NCBI GenBank assembly: GCA_017446645.1
Contig: JAFSQO010000143.1
Span: forward strand, 1 to 13,519
Source: Synergistaceae bacterium
GTDB taxonomy: Bacteria > Synergistota > Synergistia > Synergistales > Aminobacteriaceae
Length of the DNA stretch: 13,519 nucleotides
Direction of reading: 5' to 3'
This document shows, piece by piece, positions 1-7,408 of the stretch. Both the position numbers and the translations under genes were made by a program. Each line of letters opens with the position of its first letter. Position 1 is the stretch's first letter. The notes under the pieces were generated by a model. That model was not told where the DNA came from. It was given only the letters and a program-made list of their open reading frames with translations, and searched no databases.

Positions 1-75
1 GCAGCTATTATTATCCCGTTAATTATCGCTAAGAAATTCGGTAAAAAGCCAATTGTCAAGTATTTCTGTAATTAA
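1..75 (+). CDS. C-terminal end of an upstream gene (partial), possibly a membrane protein
   Basis: Frame 1 is open from the first base to a TAA at 73-75 and gives 24 residues. The translation contains AAIIIPLIIAKKFGKKP followed by a short polar tail. A hydrophobic run followed by a lysine-rich end is typical of the last transmembrane helix and cytoplasmic tail of an integral membrane protein. The family cannot be named from so short a piece. The gene points the same way as the histidine kinase that follows, about 68 bases away. No terminator-like hairpin is seen between them, so read-through is possible. The competing minus-strand frame (19-249) overlaps the kinase start and has no recognisable content. 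The open frame could also be chance, since 24 codons without a stop is weak evidence. Confidence 0.45.
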   Translation, partial: AAIIIPLIIAKKFGKKPIVKYFCN

Positions 76-126
76 TGGGAGTATAGCATAGTTTTTCGAG
101 TAACTATAGCACCTAGTGATTAATTG

Positions 127-135
127 TGATATTAT
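127..135 (+). promoter_or_regulatory. Extended -10 promoter of the phosphorelay operon
   Basis: TGATATTAT matches the extended -10 form TGnTATAAT with one mismatch. The 11-base string TGTGATATTAT containing it recurs upstream of rplI (3651-3661), which supports its being a real promoter element. No good -35 box lies 16-18 bases upstream, as is common for extended -10 promoters. Transcription would start near 141-143, at or just before the ATG at 143. Confidence 0.5.
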
Positions 136-142
136 TCTCAAT

Positions 143-2620
143 ATGAATACACAATCGCTCAGACAATTTATTTTTGCTCCTGACAGTACAGGAATGAACA
201 TCACTGCGTTATGTTTCGGCGCATTTAGTTTTGTCGTGTCCTTTGCCATGACTATAATCGGCTGTCTAAGACTCTTTGGGGGGTTCTATCTTCCTGCAAG
301 TTCGTATTTTGTTGCAGCAGGGCTTTCGGCTGCGTTATTTACTTACTCGCTGAAAAAGATTCGCTCCGGTGAGGTCGAGCCGCTGAAGAAATTATCTTAC
401 CCATTGACGGCTGGAGGCTTCATATTTGGGTTGACGGCACTGTTCTTTATCGACGGCGGAATAATGGGAGGCGTTCCGATATTCTTTATTCTCGCTGTAG
501 TCGCAACTCCGTTCTTCCTGAATTTATCTGAAGCTGTTATCATGGTCTGCCTTGAGATTCTTGCTTACACGTTAAATGCAATTTTCGTCAGGGTATATCC
601 TGCTTCGATTGATGCCCGTCTTGCAGTTCCCGAAGATGCCTTTATACCCGTTGTGATTGTGTCGGGGACTCTGGGCTTGTTGTGTCTTCTCTACACTTAT
701 TCATATAGACATCAGCAGGCCAGACTCGACAAAGCACTCTCTGAAGCGAACTCTGCGAACGAAGCAAAAAGCTCCTTCCTTGATAACATGTCACACGAAA
801 TCCGCACGCCAATGAATTCGATTCTCGGAATGAACGAGATGATTTTACGTGAAGAGGACAGACCGGAAATTAAAGAGTATGCACTTGTTATTCAACGAAG
901 CGGAAGGGCCTTGCTGGGAATAATCAACGATATTCTCGATTTCTCTAAACTTCAGGACAAAAAAATGGACATAGTATCGGTGCGCTATGATTTAAGCTCT
1001 CTGGTCAATGATTTAGTGAACATGGCAGCGGAACAGGCCAAGAAGAAATCTTTAACGTTCACGGTCAATGTCGATAAAGAAATTCCCAGAATCCTGGACG
1101 GCGATGAGTATCATATCAGGCAGGTCATGATGAACATTCTGAACAACGCAATCAAATACACCGAACGCGGCGGAGTTACTGTTAATATCGGCTACGAGAC
1201 CCTTGATAACTATACGATATTACTGAAGTGTGCGATAACTGACACAGGCATCGGCATCAAAACAGAAGACCTTGAGTACATCTTCCAGCCGTTTGGACAT
1301 GTTGAGGCTTCACGCAAATTCAGTGCTGACGGTTCCGGGCTTGGTCTCCCGATAGTTCAGAAGTTATTGCAGCTAATGGGTTCGGAGCTTCAGGTTGAGA
1401 GCGTCTTCCATAAAGGCTCAACGTTCTCGTTTGAAGTCAAGCAGACCGTAATCAAGTGGGAACCAATAGGCGACTACGAGCGGGCATTCTCGATAGCAAC
1501 GACAAGGCAGACTACGAAGTTCACCCAGACATTCCAGGCACCTGAAGCAAGGGTCCTTGTGGTAGATGACGCTGACGTGAACCTGCTTGTATTTGCGAAC
1601 CTGCTCAAGAAGACGAAGATTAAGATAGATACTGCATCGAGCGGTGTTGAAATGCTCCAGATGGTAAGAATGAATCATTATGACATGATTTTCCTGGATC
1701 ACAGAATGCCCGGCATGGACGGTATTGAGGCGTTCCACAACATGAAGAAGATGACTGACGGCCTGAATTATAATACCCCAGTCGTTGCTTTGACGGCTAA
1801 TGCAGTGTTAGGAGCGAGACAGCTCTACATAGATGAGGGCTTCAGCGATTATATCTCTAAACCAGTTGACACAGTGAGGCTTGAGCAGATTTTACTCAAA
1901 TTCTTGCCTGATGACTTAATTGTCAGGGGTGATGACATGACAGATGACGATAGAGAAGCCGGCGAACCTGTTGAAGACGTGAATATCCGCAGGGATTTGG
2001 GTTATGACTTTGCGGAAGAACCAGAAGAAATTCAGGAACCTGACTCGCCCTATAAAGATATTCCGGGCATTGATTACGATGCAGCTGTTACGAACTGCGG
2101 CTCAGAAGAAACGTTCGTTCAGGCACTCGAAATTTTCTACGACACACTTGACAAGAAATCCGGGGACATTGAGAAATTCGAGCGTGAGAAGGACATCAAG
2201 AATTACACTGTCTTAGTTCATGCCCTCAAGAGTGCGGCGCGTTTGGTTGGTGCCCTTGACCTGTCAGAGAATGCGAAGTATCTCGAAGCCTGCGGAGACA
2301 AGAACGACATTGAAGAAATCGAGGCCAAGACTCCGGCCTTGTTGTCGCAATACAGGGGATATAAAGAAGTCCTCGCCAAAGTTTTTGGGAAAAAGGACGA
2401 ACCCGACATGTCACTGCCTGAAATTTCTGTTGCTGACTTGCACGAAATGTACTCGCTGATTAAAGGCTTTGCGGCAGATTTCGACCTGGACAACATCGAC
2501 AGAATGATAGAGGAAGCAAAGAACTTCAGAGTCCCAGAGTCAGAGCGCGAAAGATTCGAGCAGGTTAAAGAGTGCGTGACTAATGCTGACTGGGGAAAAC
2601 TTGAAGAATTATTAAACTGA
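143..2620 (+). CDS. Membrane hybrid histidine kinase with receiver and HPt domains
   Basis: An 825-residue sensor kinase that should autophosphorylate on histidine and pass the phosphate through its own receiver to its own HPt domain. About six hydrophobic segments (residues 20-45, 53-70, 86-104, 108-125, 128-150, 166-186) form a membrane sensor with little extramembrane sequence. A short coiled linker leads to the HisKA helix with NMSHEIRTP (His218). The ATPase domain follows, with N-box Asn331/Asn335, DTGIGI (367-372) and GSGLGL (397-402). The receiver (469-590) has Asp475/476, phosphoacceptor Asp519 in FLDHRMPGMDG, Thr551 and Lys573. After an acidic linker the HPt domain carries VHALKSAARLVGA (His693), then a helical tail. 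The ATG at 143 is preferred. A GTG at 116 lies upstream of the inferred promoter, and an ATG at 194 has AGGA directly against it. None of the three has a well-spaced ribosome site. The ligand is unknown. The next gene starts 30 bases downstream, so the two probably share a transcript. Confidence 0.93.
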   Translation: MNTQSLRQFIFAPDSTGMNITALCFGAFSFVVSFAMTIIGCLRLFGGFYLPASSYFVAAGLSAALFTYSLKKIRSGEVEPLKKLSYPLTAGGFIFGLTALFFIDGGIMGGVPIFFILAVVATPFFLNLSEAVIMVCLEILAYTLNAIFVRVYPASIDARLAVPEDAFIPVVIVSGTLGLLCLLYTYSYRHQQARLDKALSEANSANEAKSSFLDNMSHEIRTPMNSILGMNEMILREEDRPEIKEYALVIQRSGRALLGIINDILDFSKLQDKKMDIVSVRYDLSSLVNDLVNMAAEQAKKKSLTFTVNVDKEIPRILDGDEYHIRQVMMNILNNAIKYTERGGVTVNIGYETLDNYTILLKCAITDTGIGIKTEDLEYIFQPFGHVEASRKFSADGSGLGLPIVQKLLQLMGSELQVESVFHKGSTFSFEVKQTVIKWEPIGDYERAFSIATTRQTTKFTQTFQAPEARVLVVDDADVNLLVFANLLKKTKIKIDTASSGVEMLQMVRMNHYDMIFLDHRMPGMDGIEAFHNMKKMTDGLNYNTPVVALTANAVLGARQLYIDEGFSDYISKPVDTVRLEQILLKFLPDDLIVRGDDMTDDDREAGEPVEDVNIRRDLGYDFAEEPEEIQEPDSPYKDIPGIDYDAAVTNCGSEETFVQALEIFYDTLDKKSGDIEKFEREKDIKNYTVLVHALKSAARLVGALDLSENAKYLEACGDKNDIEEIEAKTPALLSQYRGYKEVLAKVFGKKDEPDMSLPEISVADLHEMYSLIKGFAADFDLDNIDRMIEEAKNFRVPESERERFEQVKECVTNADWGKLEELLN

Positions 2621-2650
2621 TAAAATTTTTAAGGAAGGCTGAGAATATTT

Positions 2651-3517
2651 ATGAGCAAAGTATTATTTATCACAGAAAAAGTGAGCTTTATCTCAGAAGG
2701 TATAATCAATCACCTCAAGGCTCAGGATTTCAAAGTTCTTACTGTTAAACCTGACGTTACAGCAATTTCAAATTTCCTCAAAGAAGATAATTCTCAAGAG
2801 GAAGAGGGGACGATAGATCCCGAAGTTGCTGCTCTGCTCAGTCAGGAAGGCGAGGAAGGCTCAGAGTCAAGCACAGGTTTACCAGAGAAGAAGGACGATA
2901 TTCCGAGGATATTTATTCTTTATCTTCAGGGCGAAGACAACTTAATGATTGATGTATTGGGTTACATTCGCGACTTAGTTGAAGACAGGGGAATAAGATT
3001 CTTTGTAATCGGAACTCAGGAAGAACTCGACACAGTTATCGGCAAAAAAGCTGATTACGTTGCGGAGAAGTACACGCGTCCCGTTGACCTTCAGGAGCTG
3101 ATTAAGAGGCTTCAGAAAGAGGGCGAAGCTGTTGACAAGCTCAAGGAGTTCAAGAGTATCTTGATAGTCGATGATGACGCTACTGCATTGAGAAGCATGA
3201 AGAATCTTTTATCGTCGCATTACAAGATTCTCGTGGCAAATTCAGGCATGAACGCAATCACGATACTTGCGAAGAACCATGTTGACCTGATTCTGCTTGA
3301 CTTTGAGATGCCCATAATCAACGGTCCGAAAGTTCTGGAGATGATTCGTTCTGACCCTAACTCGTCGAATATTCCTGTAATGTTCCTGACAGCAAAGGGT
3401 GACAAGCGCAGCATTATGGAAGTGTTGAGGTTCAAGCCCGAAAAGTATTTACTTAAGACGATGCTTCCAAAGGACATTATTGACAGCATAGATGAATTTT
3501 TCAAAATGAAACGTTAA
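2651..3517 (+). CDS. Pseudo-receiver plus receiver protein, probable phosphorelay terminus
   Basis: A soluble 288-residue response-regulator-like protein. The C-terminal half (167-288) is a canonical receiver: ILIVDDD (Asp174-176), phosphoacceptor Asp217 in LILLDFEMP, Thr247 in FLTAKG, and Lys269 followed by Thr rather than the usual Pro. The N-terminal half (1-155) follows the receiver pattern of alternating strands and helices (VLFITEK, IFILYLQ, RFFVIG, YTRPVDLQELIKRL). It lacks the aspartate expected after the third strand and has Arg in place of Lys before the conserved Pro. It also holds a Glu/Ser-rich insert at about 46-82. It is therefore read as a pseudo-receiver. There is no DNA-binding, diguanylate cyclase or other output domain. 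An AAGGAAGG box at 2631-2638 lies 12 bases before the ATG. The gene directly follows the kinase with an HPt domain, so Asp217 is the likely final phosphate acceptor, and output may be through protein contacts. Confidence 0.85.
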   Translation: MSKVLFITEKVSFISEGIINHLKAQDFKVLTVKPDVTAISNFLKEDNSQEEEGTIDPEVAALLSQEGEEGSESSTGLPEKKDDIPRIFILYLQGEDNLMIDVLGYIRDLVEDRGIRFFVIGTQEELDTVIGKKADYVAEKYTRPVDLQELIKRLQKEGEAVDKLKEFKSILIVDDDATALRSMKNLLSSHYKILVANSGMNAITILAKNHVDLILLDFEMPIINGPKVLEMIRSDPNSSNIPVMFLTAKGDKRSIMEVLRFKPEKYLLKTMLPKDIIDSIDEFFKMKR

Positions 3518-3562
3518 TTTTTCATGAAACACTGCTCTTACCAATAAAACACTCCTTTCTCA

Positions 3563-3620
3563 AACAAGAGCCTCCTGCTTATAAAAATAAAATTTTACAG
3601 GCCGGGGGCTTTTGTTTATT
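3563..3620 (+). terminator. Rho-independent terminator of the kinase/receiver operon
   Basis: The arm at 3563-3578 (AACAAGAGCCTCCTGC) pairs with 3601-3616 (GCCGGGGGCTTTTGTT) over 16 positions. There are two G-U wobbles and one mismatch. The 22-base loop is AT-rich and can itself fold weakly (AAAAT/ATTTT). The U-rich end of the 3' arm and the following TATT serve as the slippery tract. It sits 45 bases after the receiver gene stop and upstream of the rplI promoter, so it insulates the two units. Confidence 0.8.
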
Positions 3621-3652
3621 ATTGCCATCGTTGCAGCAGCTCTCTTTGTGTG

Positions 3653-3661
3653 TGATATTAT
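3653..3661 (+). promoter_or_regulatory. Extended -10 promoter of rplI-dnaB
   Basis: TGATATTAT at 3653-3661 is an extended -10 element identical to the one before the first kinase. A TTGCAG at 3631-3636 is a weak -35 candidate with a long (19-base) spacer. The predicted transcript start, near 3668, leaves room for the ribosome site at 3676 and follows directly on the terminator. Confidence 0.55.
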
Positions 3662-3675
3662 ATATATAAGCCACG

Positions 3676-3682
3676 AAAGGAG
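3676..3682 (+). promoter_or_regulatory. Ribosome binding site that fixes the rplI start
   Basis: AAAGGAG ends 13 bases before the ATG at 3696. The frame can be read back to 3612, but that would place the start upstream of the promoter and inside the terminator stem, and would add 28 residues foreign to bL9. The site therefore decides for 3696. Confidence 0.75.
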
Positions 3683-3695
3683 TTTGGTGTTCATA

Positions 3696-4145
3696 ATGAA
3701 AGTAATTCTAAAATCAGACGTAAATAAACTTGGCAAGGCAGGCTCATTACTTGACGTAAGTGACGGTTATGCGAGGAATTTCCTGCTTCCGAAAAATCTT
3801 GCAATCGAGGCAACCCCCGGCAAAATCACAGAATGGAAGGCAGAACAGGCCAGAGCTAAGGCAAAAGACGATAAGAAACACGCAGAGGCCCTTGAAATCC
3901 AGAAAAAACTTCAGGGACGTTCGGTCAGTGTAACAGGCAAAGCAGGCGACAACGGCAAATTATTCGGCAGCATAACAGCCGCACAAATTGCAGAGGCCCT
4001 TGAAGCTCAGCACGGTCTTAAAGATATTGACAAACGGGACATAAAGCTCGATGAGACAGTCAAGCAGCCCGGTAATTTCAAGTTCTCCCTGAAACTTTAT
4101 CCGGGAGTTAATGCAGACATGATTTTGTCTGTAAGTGTGGATTAA
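3696..4145 (+). CDS. rplI: 50S ribosomal protein L9 (bL9)
   Basis: A 149-residue protein of the length expected for bL9, which binds 23S rRNA at the base of the L1 stalk and helps keep the reading frame. The N-terminal RNA-binding domain begins MKVILKSDV and carries the family signature with GYARNFLLPKNLA at about residues 24-36. A long charged helix (about 45-75, EWKAEQARAKAKDDKK) connects to the C-terminal RNA-binding domain, which includes GKLFGSITAAQIAEAL and ends LKLYPGVNADMILSVSVD. The start at 3696 gives the normal N-terminus. The gene is followed after 9 bases by dnaB, a neighbour seen in many bacteria, and both probably share the promoter at 3653-3661. Confidence 0.97.
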   Translation: MKVILKSDVNKLGKAGSLLDVSDGYARNFLLPKNLAIEATPGKITEWKAEQARAKAKDDKKHAEALEIQKKLQGRSVSVTGKAGDNGKLFGSITAAQIAEALEAQHGLKDIDKRDIKLDETVKQPGNFKFSLKLYPGVNADMILSVSVD

Positions 4146-4154
4146 GTAATAATA

Positions 4155-5507
4155 ATGATGGATCTTAGGGTTCCGCCTAACAGTCCTGAAGCTGAAATGG
4201 CAGTGATAGGGGCAGCAATTCTCTCGAAAGAGGCTCTGGGTACTGTTATAGAAATTCTCACGCCTGATGATTTCTATAACCCCCGTAACAGGGCAGCCTT
4301 TGCGACTTTACTGAGCATGTACTCTGATGACAAGCCAGTTGATGCCCTCACTGTATCCGAAGAATTCAAGTCCAGGGGAATTTACGAGAGACTGGGGGGA
4401 CAGCCCTATCTTGCGGAGTTAATAGCTTACGTATCGACAACGGCTAATGCTGGCTATCATGCTGAAATCGTAAAAGAGCGTGCAATAAAGCGCAGGTTAA
4501 TTCATGTCGGCAATCAAATCATAAATCTTGCCTATAACGAAGAGAAGGACAGCAGGGAAATCATCGAAGAGGCCGAAAAATTAATCTTTGAAGCTGCCCA
4601 GAATAAAAGCACGTCAGAATTTCATCATGTCGGGGAGCTTTTGGGGCCTACATTTGACGGAATTCAGAAGCGCATTCAGGAGTCAGGCAGCAAATATACG
4701 GGTTATGCTTCGGGCTTTGAGGACCTTGATAATATTACAGGGGGGTTTCAGCCGGGGAGCCTTAATATTATCGCTGCAAGGCCGTCAATGGGAAAGACTG
4801 CGCTTGCTGTAACTATTGCCCAATTTGGAGGAGAAGGCGCAAATCGTCCTGTCCTGATATTCAGCGTTGAAATGTCTGCCGAACAGCTGGTTTTGAGAAT
4901 GCTTGCCGCTGAGTCAAACATAGACCTGTCGAGCATTTTCAGGGGTACGATGGGGCGAGAGACTTTTAACGGACTTGCCAATGCCGGAGGAGTTCTGAGC
5001 CAGAAGAATATTTACATAAACGATGACTCAACCCTGACGACAATGGACTTCAGAACGAGATGCAGGAGATTCAAGACAAAGCACCCTGACCTTGCACTTG
5101 TTATCGTGGACTATTTACAGCTTATGACGACAAACGCATCAAGGCAAGGCGACAACAGACAGCAGGAAGTTGCTGACATTTCACGAACCCTGAAGGCTAC
5201 AGCAAGGGAGTTAGACTGCCCGGTGATAGCACTCTCGCAATTATCCCGTGAAACTGAGAAACGTAACGAGAAAAAGCCGCAACTCTCGGACTTACGGGAC
5301 TCCGGAGCAATTGAACAAGACGCTGACACAGTAATTCTTATATTCAGGGGCGATTATTACGGGGACAACGAGCAAAACCCGGACACTCACAGCACCGCAG
5401 AAATCAAGGTGGCCAAGAACAGGAACGGAGGGACGGGAACCTGCAAATTGACCTTCCAGAGAGAAATAACCCGCTTTGTAGGCTACATGGGCGAGCCTGG
5501 AAATTAG
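4155..5507 (+). CDS. dnaB: Replicative DNA helicase DnaB
   Basis: A 450-residue ring helicase that unwinds DNA ahead of the replication fork using ATP. The N-terminal helical domain starts RVPPNSPEAEMAVIGA and runs to about 105. A linker helix binds the neighbouring subunit or primase, and the RecA-like domain begins near 180. Visible catalytic parts are Walker A ARPSMGKT (208-215, Lys214), the catalytic Glu239 in SVEMS, Walker B VIVDYLQLM (Asp319), the SDLRDSGAIEQDAD segment (378-391), and the arginine-finger segment KNRNGGTG (421-428). No intein or insertion is present. Two ATG codons in a row (4155, 4158) are possible starts. There is no clear Shine-Dalgarno box, so translation is probably coupled to rplI. 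The stop lies 3 bases from the end of the convergent permease gene. Confidence 0.97.
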   Translation: MMDLRVPPNSPEAEMAVIGAAILSKEALGTVIEILTPDDFYNPRNRAAFATLLSMYSDDKPVDALTVSEEFKSRGIYERLGGQPYLAELIAYVSTTANAGYHAEIVKERAIKRRLIHVGNQIINLAYNEEKDSREIIEEAEKLIFEAAQNKSTSEFHHVGELLGPTFDGIQKRIQESGSKYTGYASGFEDLDNITGGFQPGSLNIIAARPSMGKTALAVTIAQFGGEGANRPVLIFSVEMSAEQLVLRMLAAESNIDLSSIFRGTMGRETFNGLANAGGVLSQKNIYINDDSTLTTMDFRTRCRRFKTKHPDLALVIVDYLQLMTTNASRQGDNRQQEVADISRTLKATARELDCPVIALSQLSRETEKRNEKKPQLSDLRDSGAIEQDADTVILIFRGDYYGDNEQNPDTHSTAEIKVAKNRNGGTGTCKLTFQREITRFVGYMGEPGN

Positions 5508-5510
5508 TCT

Positions 5511-6734
5511 TCATTCAGTGCGCAAGGCTACGATAGGGTCAAGGTTGCTTGCTTTCCATGCAGGCCAGAACCCGAATAAAACCCCTACAAAGCCGGAAAA
5601 TCCAGCCGCTATGACTATCGAGTGAATTGAGACAACAGCAGGCCAATTAGCAAAATGTTCGACTAAACTGGATACGCCTATGCCGCAGCCTATGCCGATA
5701 GCACCGCCAAGCAGTGAAAGCACTATGGCTTCGGTCAAAAATTGAATTCTTACGTTTGAGGGACGTGCGCCGACTGCCATACGGATACCGATTTCACGGG
5801 TTCGTTCACTGACTGAGACCAGCATTATGTTCATTATGCCTATACCGCCGACTAAGAGCGAGATTGAGGCAACTGCACCGAGCAGCATACTCATGACGTT
5901 CGCTGTGTTTGTAGCGTTTTCCTGGACTTCGGTTAAATTCCTGACCATGAAGTCATTTCCTACGCCTTCGGTTAATTTATGACGCTGTCTCAGGATCGAA
6001 ACGATTTCGCTTTGTGCTGCTTCGATTGAGTTCTTGTCTTTTGCCTGAACGTTTATGCGTCTCACCGTGTCAACCCTTGCGCCTCCTCTTGAGAGCCTGC
6101 GCTGTGCTGTAGTTATGGGAACGAGAATAAAATCGTCCTGGTCCTGTCCCCATGAGTTTGCGCCTTTTTTCGTTGTCATTCCTACGACTTTGAAGGGTAT
6201 GCTTCTGACTCTGATTACTGAGTCAATAGGATCTGAGTAGCCGAATAATTCTTTTGCTACGGTTTGGCCGATTACGCAGACTTTGGCCGCGCTTCTTACG
6301 TCCTGTTCTGTGAACATTGCGCCGCTTTCCATTGTCCAGTTGCGGACCTGCAATATATCCGGAGTGCTGCCGGTTACGCTGGTGTTCCAGTTTGAATTCC
6401 CGTAAATAATCTGAGCCGAGGCATTTGATTCCGGTGCTGTACAAGCTATCGAGAAGCCTTCGGAGGCAAGAGCATATGAGTCATCAAGAGTCAGACTTTC
6501 CCCTGAACCTGCTGCTCCTCTTGCTCCTGTTGAAGAATTTGGAGGTGCGGGCATTACTATAATCAGATTCTGGCCGAAACTTGCGACCATAGATTCAATT
6601 TGCTGAGAAGCTCCGTTGCCTATTGCTACCATTGTGATAACGGCTCCGACACCGATTATTATTCCAAGCATGGTCAAAAGTGAGCGCGTTCTGTTGCCAA
6701 GAAGTGAGCGCAATGCAGTCCTTATGATTTCCAT
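5511..6734 (-). CDS. MacB/FtsX-type ABC transporter permease
   Basis: A 407-residue inner-membrane permease of the MacB type, which works with a separate ATPase to drive export or mechanotransmission across the envelope. Residues 17-40 form the first membrane helix (TMLGIIIGVGAVI), followed by a large periplasmic MacB-like domain (about 45-270). Three further helices lie at about 279-305, 333-356 and 372-392. The FtsX-domain signatures MNIMLVSVSERTREIGIRMA (301-320) and PAWKASNLDPIVALR near the end are intact. Unlike full MacB it carries no nucleotide-binding domain, and no ATPase or MacA-like adaptor gene lies beside it here. The Shine-Dalgarno is weak (GAAG about 14 bases upstream). The start is nevertheless convincing because MEIIRTALRSLLGNRTRS is the usual N-terminus. 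Substrate unknown; export of a peptide, lipid or antibiotic is the family range. Confidence 0.92.
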   Translation of the reverse strand: MEIIRTALRSLLGNRTRSLLTMLGIIIGVGAVITMVAIGNGASQQIESMVASFGQNLIIVMPAPPNSSTGARGAAGSGESLTLDDSYALASEGFSIACTAPESNASAQIIYGNSNWNTSVTGSTPDILQVRNWTMESGAMFTEQDVRSAAKVCVIGQTVAKELFGYSDPIDSVIRVRSIPFKVVGMTTKKGANSWGQDQDDFILVPITTAQRRLSRGGARVDTVRRINVQAKDKNSIEAAQSEIVSILRQRHKLTEGVGNDFMVRNLTEVQENATNTANVMSMLLGAVASISLLVGGIGIMNIMLVSVSERTREIGIRMAVGARPSNVRIQFLTEAIVLSLLGGAIGIGCGIGVSSLVEHFANWPAVVSIHSIVIAAGFSGFVGVLFGFWPAWKASNLDPIVALRTE

Positions 6735-6779
6735 GATTGATTAGAAATTTCACTTCACTTTCAATGCAAAACTTTATGA

Positions 6780-6814
6780 ATTATATTATAAAACGCGTTT
6801 GCTTTATTTGGCTA
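6780..6814 (-). promoter_or_regulatory. Candidate promoter of the MacB-type permease
   Basis: On the minus strand two overlapping TATAAT boxes occur (plus-strand 6785-6790 and 6780-6785). TAGCCA (6809-6814) lies 18 bases upstream of the first and matches the -35 consensus at four of six positions. The region is back to back with the PH-domain gene promoter, about 10 bases away. Confidence 0.45.
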
Positions 6815-6821
6815 TTTTTTT

Positions 6822-6830
6822 TGCTATAAT
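6822..6830 (+). promoter_or_regulatory. Extended -10 promoter of the PH-domain gene
   Basis: TGCTATAAT is a perfect extended -10 element. The predicted transcript start near 6837 lies upstream of the ribosome site at 6869. A weak TTGCTT at 6799-6804 is the only -35-like match and its spacer is too long, so the extended -10 probably dominates. Confidence 0.6.
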
Positions 6831-6868
6831 TCATTAATCTTAATTATTTGCTATTTTTTATTTTTATG

Positions 6869-6875
6869 AAGGAGG
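6869..6875 (+). promoter_or_regulatory. Ribosome binding site deciding the PH-domain gene start
   Basis: AAGGAGG is a full-strength Shine-Dalgarno, but the distance to the ATG at 6890 is 14 bases. Upstream candidates (TTG 6848, ATG 6866) precede or overlap the box and cannot use it, so 6890 is preferred despite the wide gap. Confidence 0.7.
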
Positions 6876-6889
6876 AATTTTTTTCAATC

Positions 6890-7381
6890 ATGGAAGCAGT
6901 CTACAAAACTTACAAACCGGCATGGAGAAGCTTTTACGGGGCTATTCTCTTAATGATATTAATTCTCGTCCTCGCAGGCGTTGTTCACTACTTCAAGCCC
7001 GACTATGCAAAATGGACCTGGATTACGGCCGTTGCTGTTGACTTCGTTATCTTTATCTGGATATCCGTCAAGCGTTTGACTATGTCGTTGATACTCCGGG
7101 ATGACCCTGACAAGCCAGAAAATCAGGAAATAGCTTTTGTTGTCAATAATCCCTTCAAGCCGTTCAGCTCGGACTTCAGACAGTCAATCGAGATCGGTCT
7201 CGCTGAAATTGTTGACATCAGGGTAAATCAGACGATGATGCAGACCCTTATGAATATCGGTGACGTTATAATCACATCATCAGGGACCAGCGGGCAGGAG
7301 ATTTTCGCTCACAACATTCCGGACCCCCTTGCGGTCAGGGACGAGATTCAGAAGCACAAGAGAAGGCATTCAGCGGCTTAA
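6890..7381 (+). CDS. Small membrane protein with a bacterial PH domain
   Basis: A 163-residue protein with two membrane helices (about 13-33 and 42-60) followed by a cytoplasmic domain (about 65-155) that fits the bacterial PH family also found in YdbS-like proteins. The recognisable part is IVDIRVNQTMMQTLMNIGDVIITSSG, then an IPDPLAVRDEI ending: a strand, a Q-rich turn, the typical IGDV strand and a closing helix. Proteins of this type are membrane-associated. In Bacillus, YdbS/YdbT give resistance to a bacteriocin, but no specific activity can be assigned here. The gene is alone, transcribed away from the ABC permease from its own promoter, and converges on the second kinase across a GC-rich palindrome. 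The very basic tail (KHKRRH) may contact lipid head groups. Confidence 0.8.
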   Translation: MEAVYKTYKPAWRSFYGAILLMILILVLAGVVHYFKPDYAKWTWITAVAVDFVIFIWISVKRLTMSLILRDDPDKPENQEIAFVVNNPFKPFSSDFRQSIEIGLAEIVDIRVNQTMMQTLMNIGDVIITSSGTSGQEIFAHNIPDPLAVRDEIQKHKRRHSAA

Positions 7382-7408
7382 TGGCAAACCTCACCCCCGC
7401 CTTTGAGA

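Noticed and set aside
79..111. Minus-strand promoter pair TGCTATACT/TGCTATAGT pointing back into the partial upstream gene
   Set aside because: The -10 forms are good but there is no gene to read in that direction inside the window, so no feature can be supported; the string is kept only as a shared-motif observation.
3612..3695. 28-residue N-terminal extension of rplI with a hydrophobic stretch resembling a signal peptide
   Set aside because: It would begin inside the terminator arm and upstream of the promoter. bL9 is a ribosomal protein whose normal N-terminus is at 3696, where a ribosome site fits.
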